Shown here: positions 15,967-24,907 of the stretch, in pieces
How the letters are laid out: the number at the start of each line of letters is the position of its first letter
How positions within the stretch are numbered: the stretch's first letter is position 1
Source of the DNA: CAVSUZ01 sp963795415
Lineage (GTDB): Bacteria > Pseudomonadota > Alphaproteobacteria > Acetobacterales > Acetobacteraceae
Direction: 5' to 3'
DNA length: 64,000 bases
NCBI GenBank assembly: GCA_963795415.1
Contig: CAWCHQ010000002.1
Span: forward strand, 310,001-374,000
Position numbers and translations under genes: made by a program
Notes under the pieces: model-generated
The model's input: only the letters and a program-made list of their open reading frames with translations
What the model was told of the DNA's origin: nothing
The model's database searches: none

Positions 15967-18294
15967 ATGCGCCAGCCGTTTCAATTCCTGCGCGCCCTGC
16001 TGACCGGGCTGGGTGTTCTGGTCTTGTTGCTCGTCGTGGGCCTGGGGGGCCTCTTGTGGACAACGCTGCCTGCCAGGAATCCCGGCGGAAAGGTCGCCAT
16101 CGCCGGTCTCTCGGGCCCGGTGAACATCATCTTCGACCAGCACGGTGTTCCCTTCATCCGCGCCACCAATCTAACTGACGCCGCAGCCGCCTTGGGCTAT
16201 GTCCACGCACGCGACCGCATGTTCCAGATGGAACTGATGCGCCGCGCAGCCTCCGGCACCCTGTCGGAAATCGCCGGCCCCGCCACCCTGCCGATGGACA
16301 GCGAAATGCGCATCCTCGGCCTGCGGCGCGCCGCCGTGGCCGACTATGCCGGCCTGCCGCCCGACGCCAAACGCATGCTCGAGGCCTACGCCGCGGGGGT
16401 CAACGCCTGGATCAGCGCCCACGGCCGGTTCAGCGCGCCGGAGTTCCTCGTCCCCGGCCCACCCGCCCCCTGGCAGCCCGTCGACTCCCTGCTCTGGGCC
16501 AAGACCATGGGCCTCTGGCTCTCGATGAACTGGCGGCAGGAGCTCGCGCGCTGGCGCCTTGCGGCGCACCTTTCGAAAGACGAAATCGCCGTCCTCTGGC
16601 CCCCGCAGCACGAGGCCGGCCTCCCCTCCGCCATGCGCCACACCGACCAGCGCTTCGCCGCGGTCGAGGCCGATCTCGCCGCCCTGGCGAGCTTCCCGCA
16701 ACCCTTCACCCAGCCCGACCATGCTTCCAACGAATGGGCGGTGGACGGCAGCCGCAGCGCCACAGGCGCTCCACTGCTCGCCGGCGATCCACATCTGGGG
16801 TTCGGGTTCCCCAGCCTCTGGTATCTCGCGCGGATCGACACGCCGGATGAAACCCTCGTCGGCGCCACCGCCCCCGGCGTCCCTGGCGTGGTCCTCGGTC
16901 GCAACCGCGACATCGCCTGGACTTTCACCACCACCGGCGCCGACGTGCAGGACGTCTTCATCGAAACACCGGTCGGCCGCGGCGAGTATCAGACACCAGA
17001 CGGGCCGAAACCATTCGCCGTGCATGAGGAAATCATCCACGTCCGCGGACAGCCGGACGTCACCCTGAACGTGCGGGAAACGCGGCACGGCCCGGTGATC
17101 AGCGACCTCATCGACCCCACCGGGCCGGTGCTGGCGGTGCAGATGGCCAATCTCGCCCCGGGAGACACCGCGGCGGCCGGCCTGCTCGCGCTGAACACCG
17201 CAAAAACCATCGAGGACGCCGGCAAGGCCGGCGCCATGATCTCCTCACCCGTCCAGAACCTGCTCGTCGCCGACAAGGAAAAGATCGCCCTCTACATGAC
17301 CGGGCGCGTGCCGGTCCGGAAATCGGGCGACGGCTTCATGCCGGTCGATGGCGCCTCGGGCGCCTTTGACTGGACCAGCTTCGCCTCGGGCGATGAGCTT
17401 CCGCACGACGTCTCACCCGGATCGGGGCGGCTGGTGAATGCGAACGAGCGCGTCGCTCCGGCCGACTTTCCGGTCTTCCTCGGGCGCGACTGGTTCGGCG
17501 ACTGGCGGGCGCAGCGCATCCGGGAGCTTCTGTCGCATTCCGACCGGCAGACCGCCACAGACTTCGCCCGCATGCAGCTGGACGTGACCAGCTTGTTTGC
17601 CCGGCAGATCCTGCCGGCGCTGCTCTCCATTGAGCCGCCACAAGGCGCCGCCGGCGAGGCAATGAAACTGCTGAGCAGCTGGGACGGCAAAATGGGCATG
17701 GACCTGCCGCAGCCGCTGATCTTCCAGGCCTGGGTCGAGCGGTTCTATGGCGCGCTTATGCAACGCGCAGGCGTTCCCGCCGGTGACGCACGCACCCTCG
17801 CCCCAATGCCGGAATTCGTCGCCGCTGCCCTGCTCCCCGGCGGCGCGCATTGGTGCGGCGGCGATTGCGCAACGATGCTGTCCGAGACGCTGCAACAGAC
17901 CATCGCCGACCTTTCTGCCAGATTCGGCGGCGATCCGGCGAAATGGCGCTGGGGCGATCCGCATCAGGCGGAGTTCGCTCACCCGCTTCTCCGTGCCATA
18001 CCGGGCCTCAGTTCACTCGCGACCCTGCGCATCCCGGTGCCCGGCAGCGCCACCACAATTTTTGCCACGGGAAGCGCCGCCGGGAGTTTCACCGCCGTGC
18101 ACGGGCCCGAGTTCCGCGGCGTATATGATCTGGCAGACCTCGACCGGAGCCTGTTCATGATGACGCCTGGGCAGTCCGGCAATCTGCTGAGCCGCCAGAG
18201 CAGGGATCTGCTGCGATCATGGAGGGATGGAGAAACATTCACCCTGGGTCCTCAGCCGGAAGGACCGCATGGCAGCCTGAAACTCACACCGTGA
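15967..18294 (+). CDS. Penicillin acylase family protein (Ntn hydrolase)
   Basis: 775 residues from the ATG at 15967 (MRQPFQFLRALL), which opens on a membrane helix or signal anchor (LLTGLGVLVLLLVVGLGGLL). The alpha-chain part has VNIIFDQHGVPFIRATNLTDAAAALGYVHARDR, hallmark of the family. The beta chain should begin at Ser ~254 in HASNEWAV, the nucleophile exposed by autocleavage. VLGRNRDIAWTFTTTGADVQD follows. Length and order match periplasmic penicillin G / acyl-homoserine-lactone acylases. Natural substrates are N-acyl compounds such as quorum signals; antibiotic cleavage is only one possibility. The gene is divergent from the hypothetical gene at 15876 and followed by bpt. Confidence 0.9.
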   Translation: MRQPFQFLRALLTGLGVLVLLLVVGLGGLLWTTLPARNPGGKVAIAGLSGPVNIIFDQHGVPFIRATNLTDAAAALGYVHARDRMFQMELMRRAASGTLSEIAGPATLPMDSEMRILGLRRAAVADYAGLPPDAKRMLEAYAAGVNAWISAHGRFSAPEFLVPGPPAPWQPVDSLLWAKTMGLWLSMNWRQELARWRLAAHLSKDEIAVLWPPQHEAGLPSAMRHTDQRFAAVEADLAALASFPQPFTQPDHASNEWAVDGSRSATGAPLLAGDPHLGFGFPSLWYLARIDTPDETLVGATAPGVPGVVLGRNRDIAWTFTTTGADVQDVFIETPVGRGEYQTPDGPKPFAVHEEIIHVRGQPDVTLNVRETRHGPVISDLIDPTGPVLAVQMANLAPGDTAAAGLLALNTAKTIEDAGKAGAMISSPVQNLLVADKEKIALYMTGRVPVRKSGDGFMPVDGASGAFDWTSFASGDELPHDVSPGSGRLVNANERVAPADFPVFLGRDWFGDWRAQRIRELLSHSDRQTATDFARMQLDVTSLFARQILPALLSIEPPQGAAGEAMKLLSSWDGKMGMDLPQPLIFQAWVERFYGALMQRAGVPAGDARTLAPMPEFVAAALLPGGAHWCGGDCATMLSETLQQTIADLSARFGGDPAKWRWGDPHQAEFAHPLLRAIPGLSSLATLRIPVPGSATTIFATGSAAGSFTAVHGPEFRGVYDLADLDRSLFMMTPGQSGNLLSRQSRDLLRSWRDGETFTLGPQPEGPHGSLKLTP

Positions 18295-18370
18295 CCGAAG
18301 CGGCGATGGCGAAAGAGAGGATTGACCCGGCTCGGCAGCTTCGCGAACATACGTGGTGGACGTCCACTGC

Positions 18371-19147
18371 ATGACCTATAAACCGCCGCGCAGGCCTCAG
18401 TTTTTCTACACCACGGCGCCGTTGCCCTGCCCTTATGTGGCCGGGCGGACGGAGCGTAAGGTGGTGACCGAAATCACCGGACCGGACGCCAACTCACTGC
18501 ACGACCGGCTGTCCCGCGCAGGCTTCCGCCGCAGTCACAACATCGCCTACGCACCGGTCTGCCCCGCCTGCCAGGCCTGCGTGCCCATCCGCATTCCGGT
18601 CTCGGTGTTCGAGCCGGACCGCAGTTTGCGGCGGATCGCCCGGGCGAACGCCCTTGTCGAAGGCTTCGAGGTGCCGGCACGCGCCACCGCCGAGCAATTC
18701 CAGCTGTTCCAGCGTTACCAGCAAGCCCGGCACGGCAACGGCGACATGGCCACGATGAGCTTCTACGACTATCGCGCGATGGTCGAGGACACGCCGATCG
18801 ACACCTTCATGATCGAGTTTCGCGACCCGGACGATACGCTCGTCGGTGCCTGCCTGACCGACCGCCTCGGTGACGGCCTGTCCGCCGTTTACAGCTTCTT
18901 CGTCCCGGGACTCGATAAGCGTTCCCTGGGCACATACACGATCCTGTGGCTGATCGACCGTGCGCGGTCCCTGGGCCAGCCCTACGTCTATCTCGGCTAC
19001 TGGGTGCCGGAGAGCCGCAAGATGGCCTACAAGGCGCGCTTCCGTCCCGCCGAGGTGCTGGTCGCCGGCACCTGGCGGGTCATGACCGATGCCGACATGA
19101 CGCCCGCACATCTATCGGGCGTGATGGTCAGCGAACCGGTCGTCTAA
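18371..19147 (+). CDS. bpt: Aspartate/glutamate leucyltransferase (N-end rule)
   Basis: 258 residues from the ATG at 18371; a GTG at 18353 is also in frame. Bpt transfers leucine (or Arg) from tRNA to N-terminal Asp/Glu, marking proteins for ClpS-ClpAP degradation. Visible family features: FFYTTAPLPCPYVAGRTERKV at the N-terminus (the ATE-N domain), GFRRSHNIAYAPVCPACQACVPIRIPV with its cysteines, then the GNAT-like ATE-C domain with YRAMVEDTPIDTFMIEFR, LTDRLGDGLSAVYSFF and YVYLGYWVPESRKMAYKARFRPAE. Length is typical. A palindromic repeat cluster begins three bases after the stop. Confidence 0.95.
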   Translation: MTYKPPRRPQFFYTTAPLPCPYVAGRTERKVVTEITGPDANSLHDRLSRAGFRRSHNIAYAPVCPACQACVPIRIPVSVFEPDRSLRRIARANALVEGFEVPARATAEQFQLFQRYQQARHGNGDMATMSFYDYRAMVEDTPIDTFMIEFRDPDDTLVGACLTDRLGDGLSAVYSFFVPGLDKRSLGTYTILWLIDRARSLGQPYVYLGYWVPESRKMAYKARFRPAEVLVAGTWRVMTDADMTPAHLSGVMVSEPVV

Positions 19148-19150
19148 CCG

Positions 19151-19296
19151 CCAGCAAGCGCCCTCCCCTTGCGGGAGGGGGAAAGGGGAAGGGGTCAAAA
19201 CTTAAGGCCCTTTCGTCATGCCGGGCCCCTTTCGCATGCCCGGGCCCTTTCGTCATGCCCGGGCTTGACCCGGGCATCCATCACGTGACCCGACAG
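19151..19296. repeat. Intergenic palindromic repeat cluster
   Basis: First comes an element shared with 30262 and 33468, here inverted: CCTCCCCTTGCGGGAGGGG, then GGGGTCAAAACTTAAGGCC (to 19210). Next, at about 19208-19283, there are three degenerate copies of CCCTTTCGTCATGCCCGGG, the last extended to the palindrome ATGCCCGGGCTTGACCCGGGCAT, a motif common in alphaproteobacterial intergenic regions. The cluster sits between the ends of bpt and the DUF3576 gene, where it could act as a bidirectional terminator. Confidence 0.75.
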
Positions 19297-19328
19297 GGAT
19301 TGGACCCGGGCATCCCCGCCCAGATGGA

Positions 19329-19880
19329 TCACTGACTCGCGGTCTGAATCCGCAACTGCCGCGCGCGCTCCAAAACCTTGTTCTCGATATCACCGACCGT
19401 CACAGGACTGACCGGCTGATCGACCCACTGGCCGTTCTCCAGCACCTGGCGGAAGATCGTCACCCGCAGCGCGTCCGCTCGCAATTCCCGGCCCAGGATA
19501 TACGCCGTCGCCTTGAACCGCTCGCCCGGCGAATCCGGCGGAGAGTACCAGTCGGTGATAATTACTCCCCCGAACGGGTCGGCCGACTGCAGCGGCATGA
19601 AGGAAAGCGTGTCGAGTGCTCCCCGCCATAGATACGCATTCACCCCGATGGCGCCGCCGACGCCCTGGTTCGCGGCCGGCGCCTTGTTCGTGCCAAAGAT
19701 ACTGCCCAGCAGTCCGCCGTTTCCCTGGCCGCCGCTTAGCATCGAGCCTTGGGCCCCCTGGCCGCCCGCCAGATGGTAGTCTGACGCGTTCACCCCCTGC
19801 GGTTGCAGGCCCCCGCTACACCCGGCCAGCACGCCAAGCGCGGCGAGGAGCGCCAATACGGGGAAAACGCGATTAGTCAT
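19329..19880 (-). CDS. DUF3576 lipoprotein
   Basis: 183 residues. A lipoprotein signal peptide (FPVLALLAALGVLAGC) places Cys21 as the lipidated residue, so it should be anchored in a membrane facing the periplasm. A Gly/Gln/Asn-rich linker follows, then the DUF3576 domain: VNAYLWRGALDTLSFMPLQSADPFGGVIITDWYSPP, GERFKATAYILGRELRADALRV and VTVGDIENKVLERARQLRI. This domain is found across alphaproteobacteria, with no assigned biochemical role that I know. It is convergent with bpt. Confidence 0.9.
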   Translation of the reverse strand: MTNRVFPVLALLAALGVLAGCSGGLQPQGVNASDYHLAGGQGAQGSMLSGGQGNGGLLGSIFGTNKAPAANQGVGGAIGVNAYLWRGALDTLSFMPLQSADPFGGVIITDWYSPPDSPGERFKATAYILGRELRADALRVTIFRQVLENGQWVDQPVSPVTVGDIENKVLERARQLRIQTASQ

Positions 19881-20611
19881 CCTGGTGTCCTGCTCATCGC
19901 GGGGTATCTAGCGCGGGGTGCCGGAGTTCGAACAAGGCGGAGTCGAACAAGGCGGAGTCGAACAAGGTACGGCAGCCGGCGCCAGCGAGGCGCTGGATGC
20001 AGACGAAACGGCCGTATCAATATAGCTGGATTCCAACTCCTGGAAAACTACTATGGTTTCTGGCGGCTATAGAGCAGATCGCGCTTGACCGGAAATGCTT
20101 TGCGCTTCCCCTGGGTCCGGCCGAAGGCCGGCCAGCGTTGGAGCGCACCGACCTTTCTTCCGTCGCGATGAGGGAGACGGCCGGATATCATCCGGGTTGG
20201 GTTTATCACGGGCTGGTCGTCGGACCACTCCACGAACCTGCCCTGCTTCTCGCATCGGCTGTTCGCGGGCTCGCTTGCTCTCGGCCGACCTTATTGGTGA
20301 GATGCGAACCGGGAGCCCAGGGGGACCGCCAATTCAGGGACCGCCCTTTGCGGCGGGCCAGACCCGGCGGTGGACCGGGGACGAGTATCGCCGTGTATCG
20401 CCGGGAGCGTGAAGGATGGTCGATCGTCACCGCTGCTTTGGCGATGATCCAGGCGTGCGTGAGCAGGTGGCGTTCGGAGCGGGTGAGTGGCCATTTGCGC
20501 TTTAACCGACGCCGGTCGCTCGAGTAGGCTGACGCGGGATTTGCTTCGGCACTTTCCGTCCCGATCCGCCATGCACCTGTCGCCCGAAACGCGCCTGGCA
20601 ATGATTATTCG
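19881..20611. other. Gene-poor stretch with short tandem repeat and half a palindromic repeat
   Basis: About 730 bases without a convincing gene. At 19923-19965 the 14-base unit GGCGGAGTCGAACAA is repeated three times. At 20070-20112 lies the first half of the two-hairpin repeat (AGAGCAGATCGCGCTTGACC). The rest carries long frames on both strands (for example 19997-20527 and 20206-20601) with low-complexity Arg/Pro/Gly composition and no recognisable motif; I regard these as chance frames of GC-rich DNA. Confidence 0.55.
20070..20112 (+). repeat. Two-hairpin palindromic repeat, copy 3 (truncated)
   Basis: TAGAGCAGATCGCGCTTGAC and CGGAAATGCTTTGCGCTTCC match the first 40 or so bases of the copies at 7912 and 11251. 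The match then stops at CCTGGGTCCGGCC, so more than half of the element is missing. Confidence 0.7.
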
Positions 20612-21067
20612 ATGAAAGCTACGCAAATCAGGAGGCTTTCGGCAACCGATGCCGGACTGGCCGTCTCGCTATTTGCGATGATGGACTCGGTGTTTGGCCA
20701 GAGCTCCAGGAGACTAAGTCGCGACTACGTCCGGCGTCTGCTGGATCGTCCGGATTTTTGGGCCTTCGTGGCCGTGGAGGATGATCGGCCGGTCGCAGGC
20801 CTTACGGCTTTTGTCCTCCCTCTGACGCGATCAGAGAATGCTGAGCTTTTTGTCTATGATATCGCAGTACTGCCGACGCACCGGCGGCGTGGAATTGGCC
20901 GACGGCTCGTCGGGACGGCAAAAAAGCTTGCCGTGGCCTCAGGAATTCGAATCACCTGGGTTGCAGTGGACAATCGCGATGCCCACGCGCTCGACTTTTA
21001 TCGGGCAATTGGGGGTGTCCCAAGCCCCGTCACGATCTTTACTTTCGGAGAGCATCCGGCAGTATAA
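20612..21067 (+). CDS. GNAT acetyltransferase resembling AAC(3)-I
   Basis: 151 residues; ATG at 20612. The GNAT core is clear: FWAFVAVEDDRPVAGLTAFVLP (strand 2-3), ELFVYDIAVLPTHRRRGIGRRLVGTAKKLA (strand 4 and the acetyl-CoA loop R-R-x-G-I-G), and ITWVAVDNRDAHALDFYRAIGG (strand 5, helix 4). The order AFVLP-x8-E-x-(F/Y)-(V/I)-YD-(I/L)-AV-x2-(T/E)-HRR-(R/Q)-GI is closely similar to aminoglycoside 3-N-acetyltransferases type I. Resistance is not proven: many chromosomal homologues act on other amines. It lies in a repeat-rich zone 190 bases before a decayed IS256-type element, which would fit a mobile history. Confidence 0.82.
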   Translation: MKATQIRRLSATDAGLAVSLFAMMDSVFGQSSRRLSRDYVRRLLDRPDFWAFVAVEDDRPVAGLTAFVLPLTRSENAELFVYDIAVLPTHRRRGIGRRLVGTAKKLAVASGIRITWVAVDNRDAHALDFYRAIGGVPSPVTIFTFGEHPAV

Positions 21068-21262
21068 CTGCGCGAGATTGCCACGCCGCCGTTGTGCGGC
21101 AACTCGCGATAGCAGATGAGTGGGCCCATTCGCCGCCTCGTCGTCGGGGCGCTGCGGCAGCGATCGAGGCGCATGGTTATATTAATGTCGACGGCGGGTG
21201 GCAGCGAGGTTGCCTCGAATAAATCAGACTTGGTCCATTCCGCTTGGTATTGATTGTGTAAG

Positions 21263-22858
21263 GTAGTGTCCGGAAGGTTCTGCAAAATGATCTGAGGTGG
21301 AGCGGCCATGGTATGCGGGTGATGTCTGAGATCACCCCCCTTTGGCGAGGGAGCACACCATGACCAAGGTTCAAGGTAAGTGCGAGGTCATCGATATCAA
21401 AGCGGTGTTGGCGGAAAACGCTGACTTTCTGCGCACTGCGGTGAAGGCGGTGCGCGCGGCGGCGCTGGAAGCTGAGATGACGGAGGCGGTTGGCGCGGCG
21501 AAGAGCGAACGGACGGAAAGTCGGCTCGGCTACCGGGCGGGTTATTACCAGCGTCCGCTGATCACCCGGGTTGGCACACTCGAGCTTGGTGTGCCGCAGG
21601 ACCGCGCGGGTCGGTTCTCGACCGAGTTGTTCGAGCGCTACCAGCGCTCGGAGAAGACTTTGGTCAGCGCTCTGGCGGAAATCTATGTGCAGGGCGACCC
21701 GGAAGGTCAAGGCGGTGACGGAAACGCTGTGCGGTCACGAATTCTCCGCCACCTCGATCAGCGAGGCCAACAAATCGCTGGACGTGGCCCTGACGGCATT
21801 CTCGCACCGCCGCCTGGGCGAACCCTATCCGTATCTGATCCTGGACGCCCGCTACGAACGGATACGCGAGGACGGCGTGATCGCCAGCCAGGCGGTGCTG
21901 ATCGCGGTGGCGGTGGATGGTGAGGGACGCCGGCAGGTGCTGGCGGTCGAACTGGCCAACCGCGAGAGCCGATCGAGCTGGCGCGACTTCCTGCTGGACC
22001 TGAAACAGCGTGGCCTGCATGGCGTGGAGTTCGTCGTCTCCGACGACCATCCGGGCCTGAAGGCGGCGATCCGCGAGGTGCTGACGGAAGCGGTATGGCA
22101 GCGCTGCTACGTGCACTTCCTCAGGAACGCTTTGGACGACGTGCCGCGCAAGGTCGATGACGACTGGCTGATGGAGCTGCGGCGGTTTTATGACCGGCGC
22201 GATCTGGCGGAGGTCAGACGAGACCTCGCCGCCTGGCTCGGCAAGTGGCAGGGCAAATATCCGAAGCTGTGTGGCTGGGTGGAAGACAACATCGGGGAAA
22301 CGCTGACGTTCGACCGGCTGCCGCTGGCGCACCATAAGCACATGAAGTCGACCAACATGCTGGAGCGGCTGAACCAGGAGATCAAACGCCGCACGCATCG
22401 CACGCATGTGGTACGGATCTTCCCCAACGCGGCGAGCTGTTTGCGCCTGGTCCGGGCACTGGCGGTGGAGGCGCACGAGAACTGGCTGGAGGCGATCCGC
22501 TACCTGAACATGGAACATCTGAAGGAGCACAAGAAGCAGATGATGCGCGAAGCGGCATGACTGCCATGCGCCCGGCCCGACCGAGGCTCACGCCGTGCTC
22601 GCCGCCGTCAAGGACGCTTCGCGCCGGCTACGCCGGTGGCCTGCGGCCATCCTTGACCGAAGCTGCGCGCGGCGCTGTCGGATGCACTGGGCCGGGGCAG
22701 GAAAGCGGCCCATCAGCCGAACAGAAAAGCGGGGGTTTGTTGAAAGAAGGCTTGCAATCCAAACCGCGATTAAAGAACGAGGAAACGCCGCTCAGCCGAA
22801 CAAGAAAACATCACTTCGTATACACAATCGCCATTTTGCAGAGATTGACGGACACAAC
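21263..22858 (+). mobile_element. IS256-family insertion sequence, decayed
   Basis: The transposase reading frame is flanked by imperfect terminal inverted repeats: left 21263-21288 (GTAGTGTCCGGAAGGTTCTG...) and right 22833-22858, whose complement begins GTTGTGTCCGTCAATCTCTG and shares the inner TGCAAAAT. Adjacent 8-9-base sequences do not match, so no target duplication is seen. About 270 bases separate the transposase stop from the right end, more than usual for the family, and contain no gene. The element has probably lost mobility because its transposase is broken. Confidence 0.72.
21360..22560 (+). pseudogene. IS256-family transposase with internal frameshift
   Basis: The ATG at 21360 opens a frame for the N-terminal third (ENADFLRTAVKAVRAAALEAEM ... 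RAGYYQRPLITRVGTLELGVPQDRAGRF ... LVSALAEIYVQG). At about 21690 the frame changes: TRKVKAVTETLCGHEFSATSISEANKSLD and all that follows is in the next frame to 22560. Where the family usually reads VQG-x-S-TRKV, about five bases appear to be missing. The catalytic region is otherwise whole: YLILDARYERIRE (first Asp), FVVSDDHPGLKAAI (second Asp) and STNMLERLNQEIKRRTH (Glu). So an intact protein would need frameshifting; I treat it as inactive. Confidence 0.88.
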
Positions 22859-22878
22859 TGCAGCGAAGATCGTCGACT

Positions 22879-22983
22879 GAAGCCTTTCGGGCTGGCTGTA
22901 TCGCCTGAAGCTGCTCTGATTCGTTTTCTTAAAGCAGGATTTCACGCCCGCTCCGACGCTTTCTCGCGCGCGATGCTGCTCTG
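22879..22983 (-). repeat. Two-hairpin palindromic repeat, copy 4 (inverted, degenerate)
   Basis: Read on the minus strand this matches the 7912 copy with many substitutions: the end hairpin (GGCTGGCTGTATCGCC here), CTCTGATT, GCAG..TTCACGC and CGCGATGCTGCTCT are all recognisable and in the right order. It begins about 20 bases after the right end of the IS. The remainder of 22561-23089 holds no gene I can support. Confidence 0.6.
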
Positions 22984-23089
22984 GTTCCCTATTACACAAA
23001 TTGACCTATGCGCAATCCTGAATGTCTTTTGTGTTATGATTGCCGTTCATGCCGGCTTTGGCGCCGGGACGCCGGCCTGGCTGGAAGGG

Positions 23090-23284
23090 CTACCCGGGCC
23101 GGCGAAAGAAGGCGTCTGCGGCGGTCCGGTGACCCTCCTTGCGGCTGATCTCGGCTTCCGTCCGGCCGATTTCCTCGCGCAGCTCCCCGATATACGCGCG
23201 CAGCTCCTCAACGCTCCAGCTGTCCAGCAGCGGCCGCTCCAGCCGAACCCTCTTTTTCGGCAGTTCGTCTTCCTCAAGCGCCAT
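23090..23284 (-). CDS. DUF1192 family protein
   Basis: 64 residues; the ATG at 23284 is preceded by AGGAGG at good spacing. It reads KKRVRLERPLLDSWSVEELRAYI, then a short coiled-coil (GELREEIGRTEAEISRKE) and the end TAADAFFR, all of which are DUF1192 hallmarks. The family is a small, mostly alphaproteobacterial one with no assigned function. The upstream region is unusual: three copies of a 66-base tandem repeat start about 75 bases before the gene and lie between it and trcR on the opposite strand. Confidence 0.9.
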   Translation of the reverse strand: MALEEDELPKKRVRLERPLLDSWSVEELRAYIGELREEIGRTEAEISRKEGHRTAADAFFRRPG

Positions 23285-23357
23285 TCATCCCTCCTGGTGT
23301 TCCGAATCGGACGTTCGCCATTGTGGATTGGCGACCGGGACACTCGCCTTTGTTTTC

Positions 23358-23556
23358 GGTGGCCTGCTTATCCCCATCGTCCGCCGCAGAGTGCGTCGAA
23401 CTCCAGGGGGCAGGATACCCTCATTCGGTGGCCTGCTTACCCCCTCCATCCGCAGAGTGCGTCGAACTCCAGGGGGCAGGATACCCTCATTCGGTGGCCT
23501 GCTTACCCCCTCCATCCGCAGAGTGCGTCGAACTGCAGGGGGCAGGACACCAGTAC
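23358..23556. repeat. 66-base tandem repeat, three copies
   Basis: Units begin at 23358, 23427 and 23493 with GGTGGCCTGCTTACCCC and contain CCGCAGAGTGCGTCGAACTC and CAGGGGGCAGGATACCC. The first unit is 69 bases because of a small insertion, and the third diverges at its end. The period is a multiple of three, so frames stay open on both strands and give a false 22-residue repeat peptide. It occupies the divergent gap between the DUF1192 gene and trcR. Confidence 0.85.
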
Positions 23557-23620
23557 TCCCTCGCAGAGGAGCGCGGCTCGCGGAGCGAGCAGCATCGCCG
23601 CGTGAGCCGAATACTCATAT

Positions 23621-23645
23621 ACCCAACTTCCTTCGGAAGTTGGGT
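23621..23645. repeat. Perfect 11-base hairpin
   Basis: ACCCAACTTCC and GGAAGTTGGGT flank the loop TTC. Related hairpins with the same layout lie at 30266 (ACTTCCTTTGGAAGT), 33475 (GAATCCTTCGGATTC) and, imperfectly, 23696 (GATTCCCTCGGATTC). In two of those places the hairpin is joined to the CCTCCCC...TTAAG repeat, so they may be parts of one composite element. Confidence 0.7.
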
Positions 23646-23907
23646 GAGTCATTGGTTGCGCGCGACCGCCCCGCCAACCCCGCGGGCGGTATGCCCGGAT
23701 TCCCTCGGATTCGGGGTATACCAGCCGGCATCCGAGCTGACCCAGCAACCCGGCGCGCGATACCACCCGTTGGGCTTGACCCGTCTGCAACCCAACGTCA
23801 TATCCCCGTTCCACTCAGGTTCATGGATCATCTGCGCCCGGGCACACCCCGAGCCGGCGGCGTCCTGGAGACCGGGCCCAAAGGACAAAACCCCCAAAGG
23901 ACAAAGC

Positions 23908-24492
23908 ATGGCTCTGCCGCTGATGCCCAAGGCCACCGCGGTGTGGCTGATCGAAAAGACCGCACTTACCTTCGAACAGATCGCTGATTTCTGCGGGATG
24001 CATCCGCTCGAAATCCAGGCCATCGCCGATGGTGAGGTCGCCCAGGGGATCGTCGGCTATGACCCGGTCGCCAACGGCCAGCTCACCGCCGCGGAGATCC
24101 GCCGCTGCGAGGCTGACAGGAGCGCCCGCCTGCAGATCCTACCTTCTGCCCTGCCCGCGCCAAAGCGCCTGCGTGGTTCGCGCTACACCCCGGTATCCAA
24201 GCGCAACGACCGCCCCGACGCGATCGCCTTCCTGCTGAGGAATTATCCTCACCTCAGTGAGCAGCAAGTGGCCAAGCTCCTCAGCACGACCAAGGAAACC
24301 ATTCAGAAGGTACGCGACAAGGCCCATTGGAACAGCGCCAACATCAAGCCGCGCGACCCCGTCATTCTCGGCCTCTGCAGCCAGACCGACCTCAACGCCG
24401 CGATAGCCGCGGCCAATGATCGGCTGGAGCGTGAAGGTCACGGCGCTCCTCCGCCGCCCCCGACCTCCGCCGCGGCCGAAGAAGTAACCTGA
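23908..24492 (+). CDS. trcR: Cell-cycle transcriptional regulator TrcR (DUF1013)
   Basis: 194 residues from the ATG at 23908; the open frame extends far upstream, but MALPLMPKATAVWLIEKTALTFEQIADFCGMHPLE is the conserved family start and AAAGGA lies upstream. The N-terminal half has IADGEVAQGIVGYDPV, and the second half RYTPVSKRNDRPDAIAFLLRNYPHLSEQQVAKLLSTTKETIQKVRDKAHWNSANIKPRDPV, which looks like a sigma-like helix-turn-helix. TrcR is an alphaproteobacterial DNA-binding protein linked to the CtrA cell-cycle network. The final 20 residues are a Pro/Ala-rich tail. It stands alone, with repeats in its upstream region. Confidence 0.92.
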   Translation: MALPLMPKATAVWLIEKTALTFEQIADFCGMHPLEIQAIADGEVAQGIVGYDPVANGQLTAAEIRRCEADRSARLQILPSALPAPKRLRGSRYTPVSKRNDRPDAIAFLLRNYPHLSEQQVAKLLSTTKETIQKVRDKAHWNSANIKPRDPVILGLCSQTDLNAAIAAANDRLEREGHGAPPPPPTSAAAEEVT

Positions 24493-24510
24493 AACCGCCG
24501 GTTGGACTGC

Positions 24511-24699
24511 TCAGCCGCTTGGCGCCGGCTCCGGCTGGCTCTTCAGCCGCTCGATCTCCTCTTTTACTCGCAGCTTCTCGACCTTAAGCCGCATCAGCAC
24601 GTCGCTGTCTGGCCGCGGTCGCTGGTCCTCGTCGGCGATACGCGTTTCCAGGCTGGAATGACGCTCTTTCAGGGACTCGAGGCGAGTCTGCAGGCTCAT
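24511..24699 (-). CDS. YdcH/DUF465 family small protein
   Basis: 62 residues: LQTRLESLKERHSSLETRIADEDQRPRPDSDVLMRLKVEKLRVKEEIERL, two short helices likely forming a hairpin coiled-coil, with the family's L-K-x-E/K-K-L-x-(L/V)-K-(D/E)-E-I motif. A proline-rich tail ends it. A second member of the family is encoded at 24908 on the other strand; the two are divergent and share a 200-base gap. The function of this widespread family is unknown. Confidence 0.87.
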   Translation of the reverse strand: MSLQTRLESLKERHSSLETRIADEDQRPRPDSDVLMRLKVEKLRVKEEIERLKSQPEPAPSG

Positions 24700-24907
24700 G
24701 AGGCCTCCTCGGTTGCACTGTCAGCACGGCGGCCGCCGGGCATTTCCCCGGTCCGCTTTCGGTACGCTAACGCCTATTCCGGGGGGTTTGGCAAGCGGAT
24801 TTCTAAAATATGGCAACGCCGAGACGCGCCATACGTTTCTCCTCACGCGCGCCCCTGGGGGTGGCGTTCCCTATGTCCGGACCTGCCCGCATGCTATGAA
24901 CCGGGCC

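Noticed and set aside
21250..22870. Target-site duplication of the IS256-type element
   Set aside because: The 8-9 bases flanking the two terminal repeats do not match.
23358..23556. Possible CRISPR array
   Set aside because: Units are contiguous 66-base copies without unique spacers and there are no cas genes.
22595..23605. 336-codon plus-strand frame downstream of the IS
   Set aside because: It crosses the IS end, a palindromic repeat, the DUF1192 gene in antisense and the 66-base repeats; it shows no domain.
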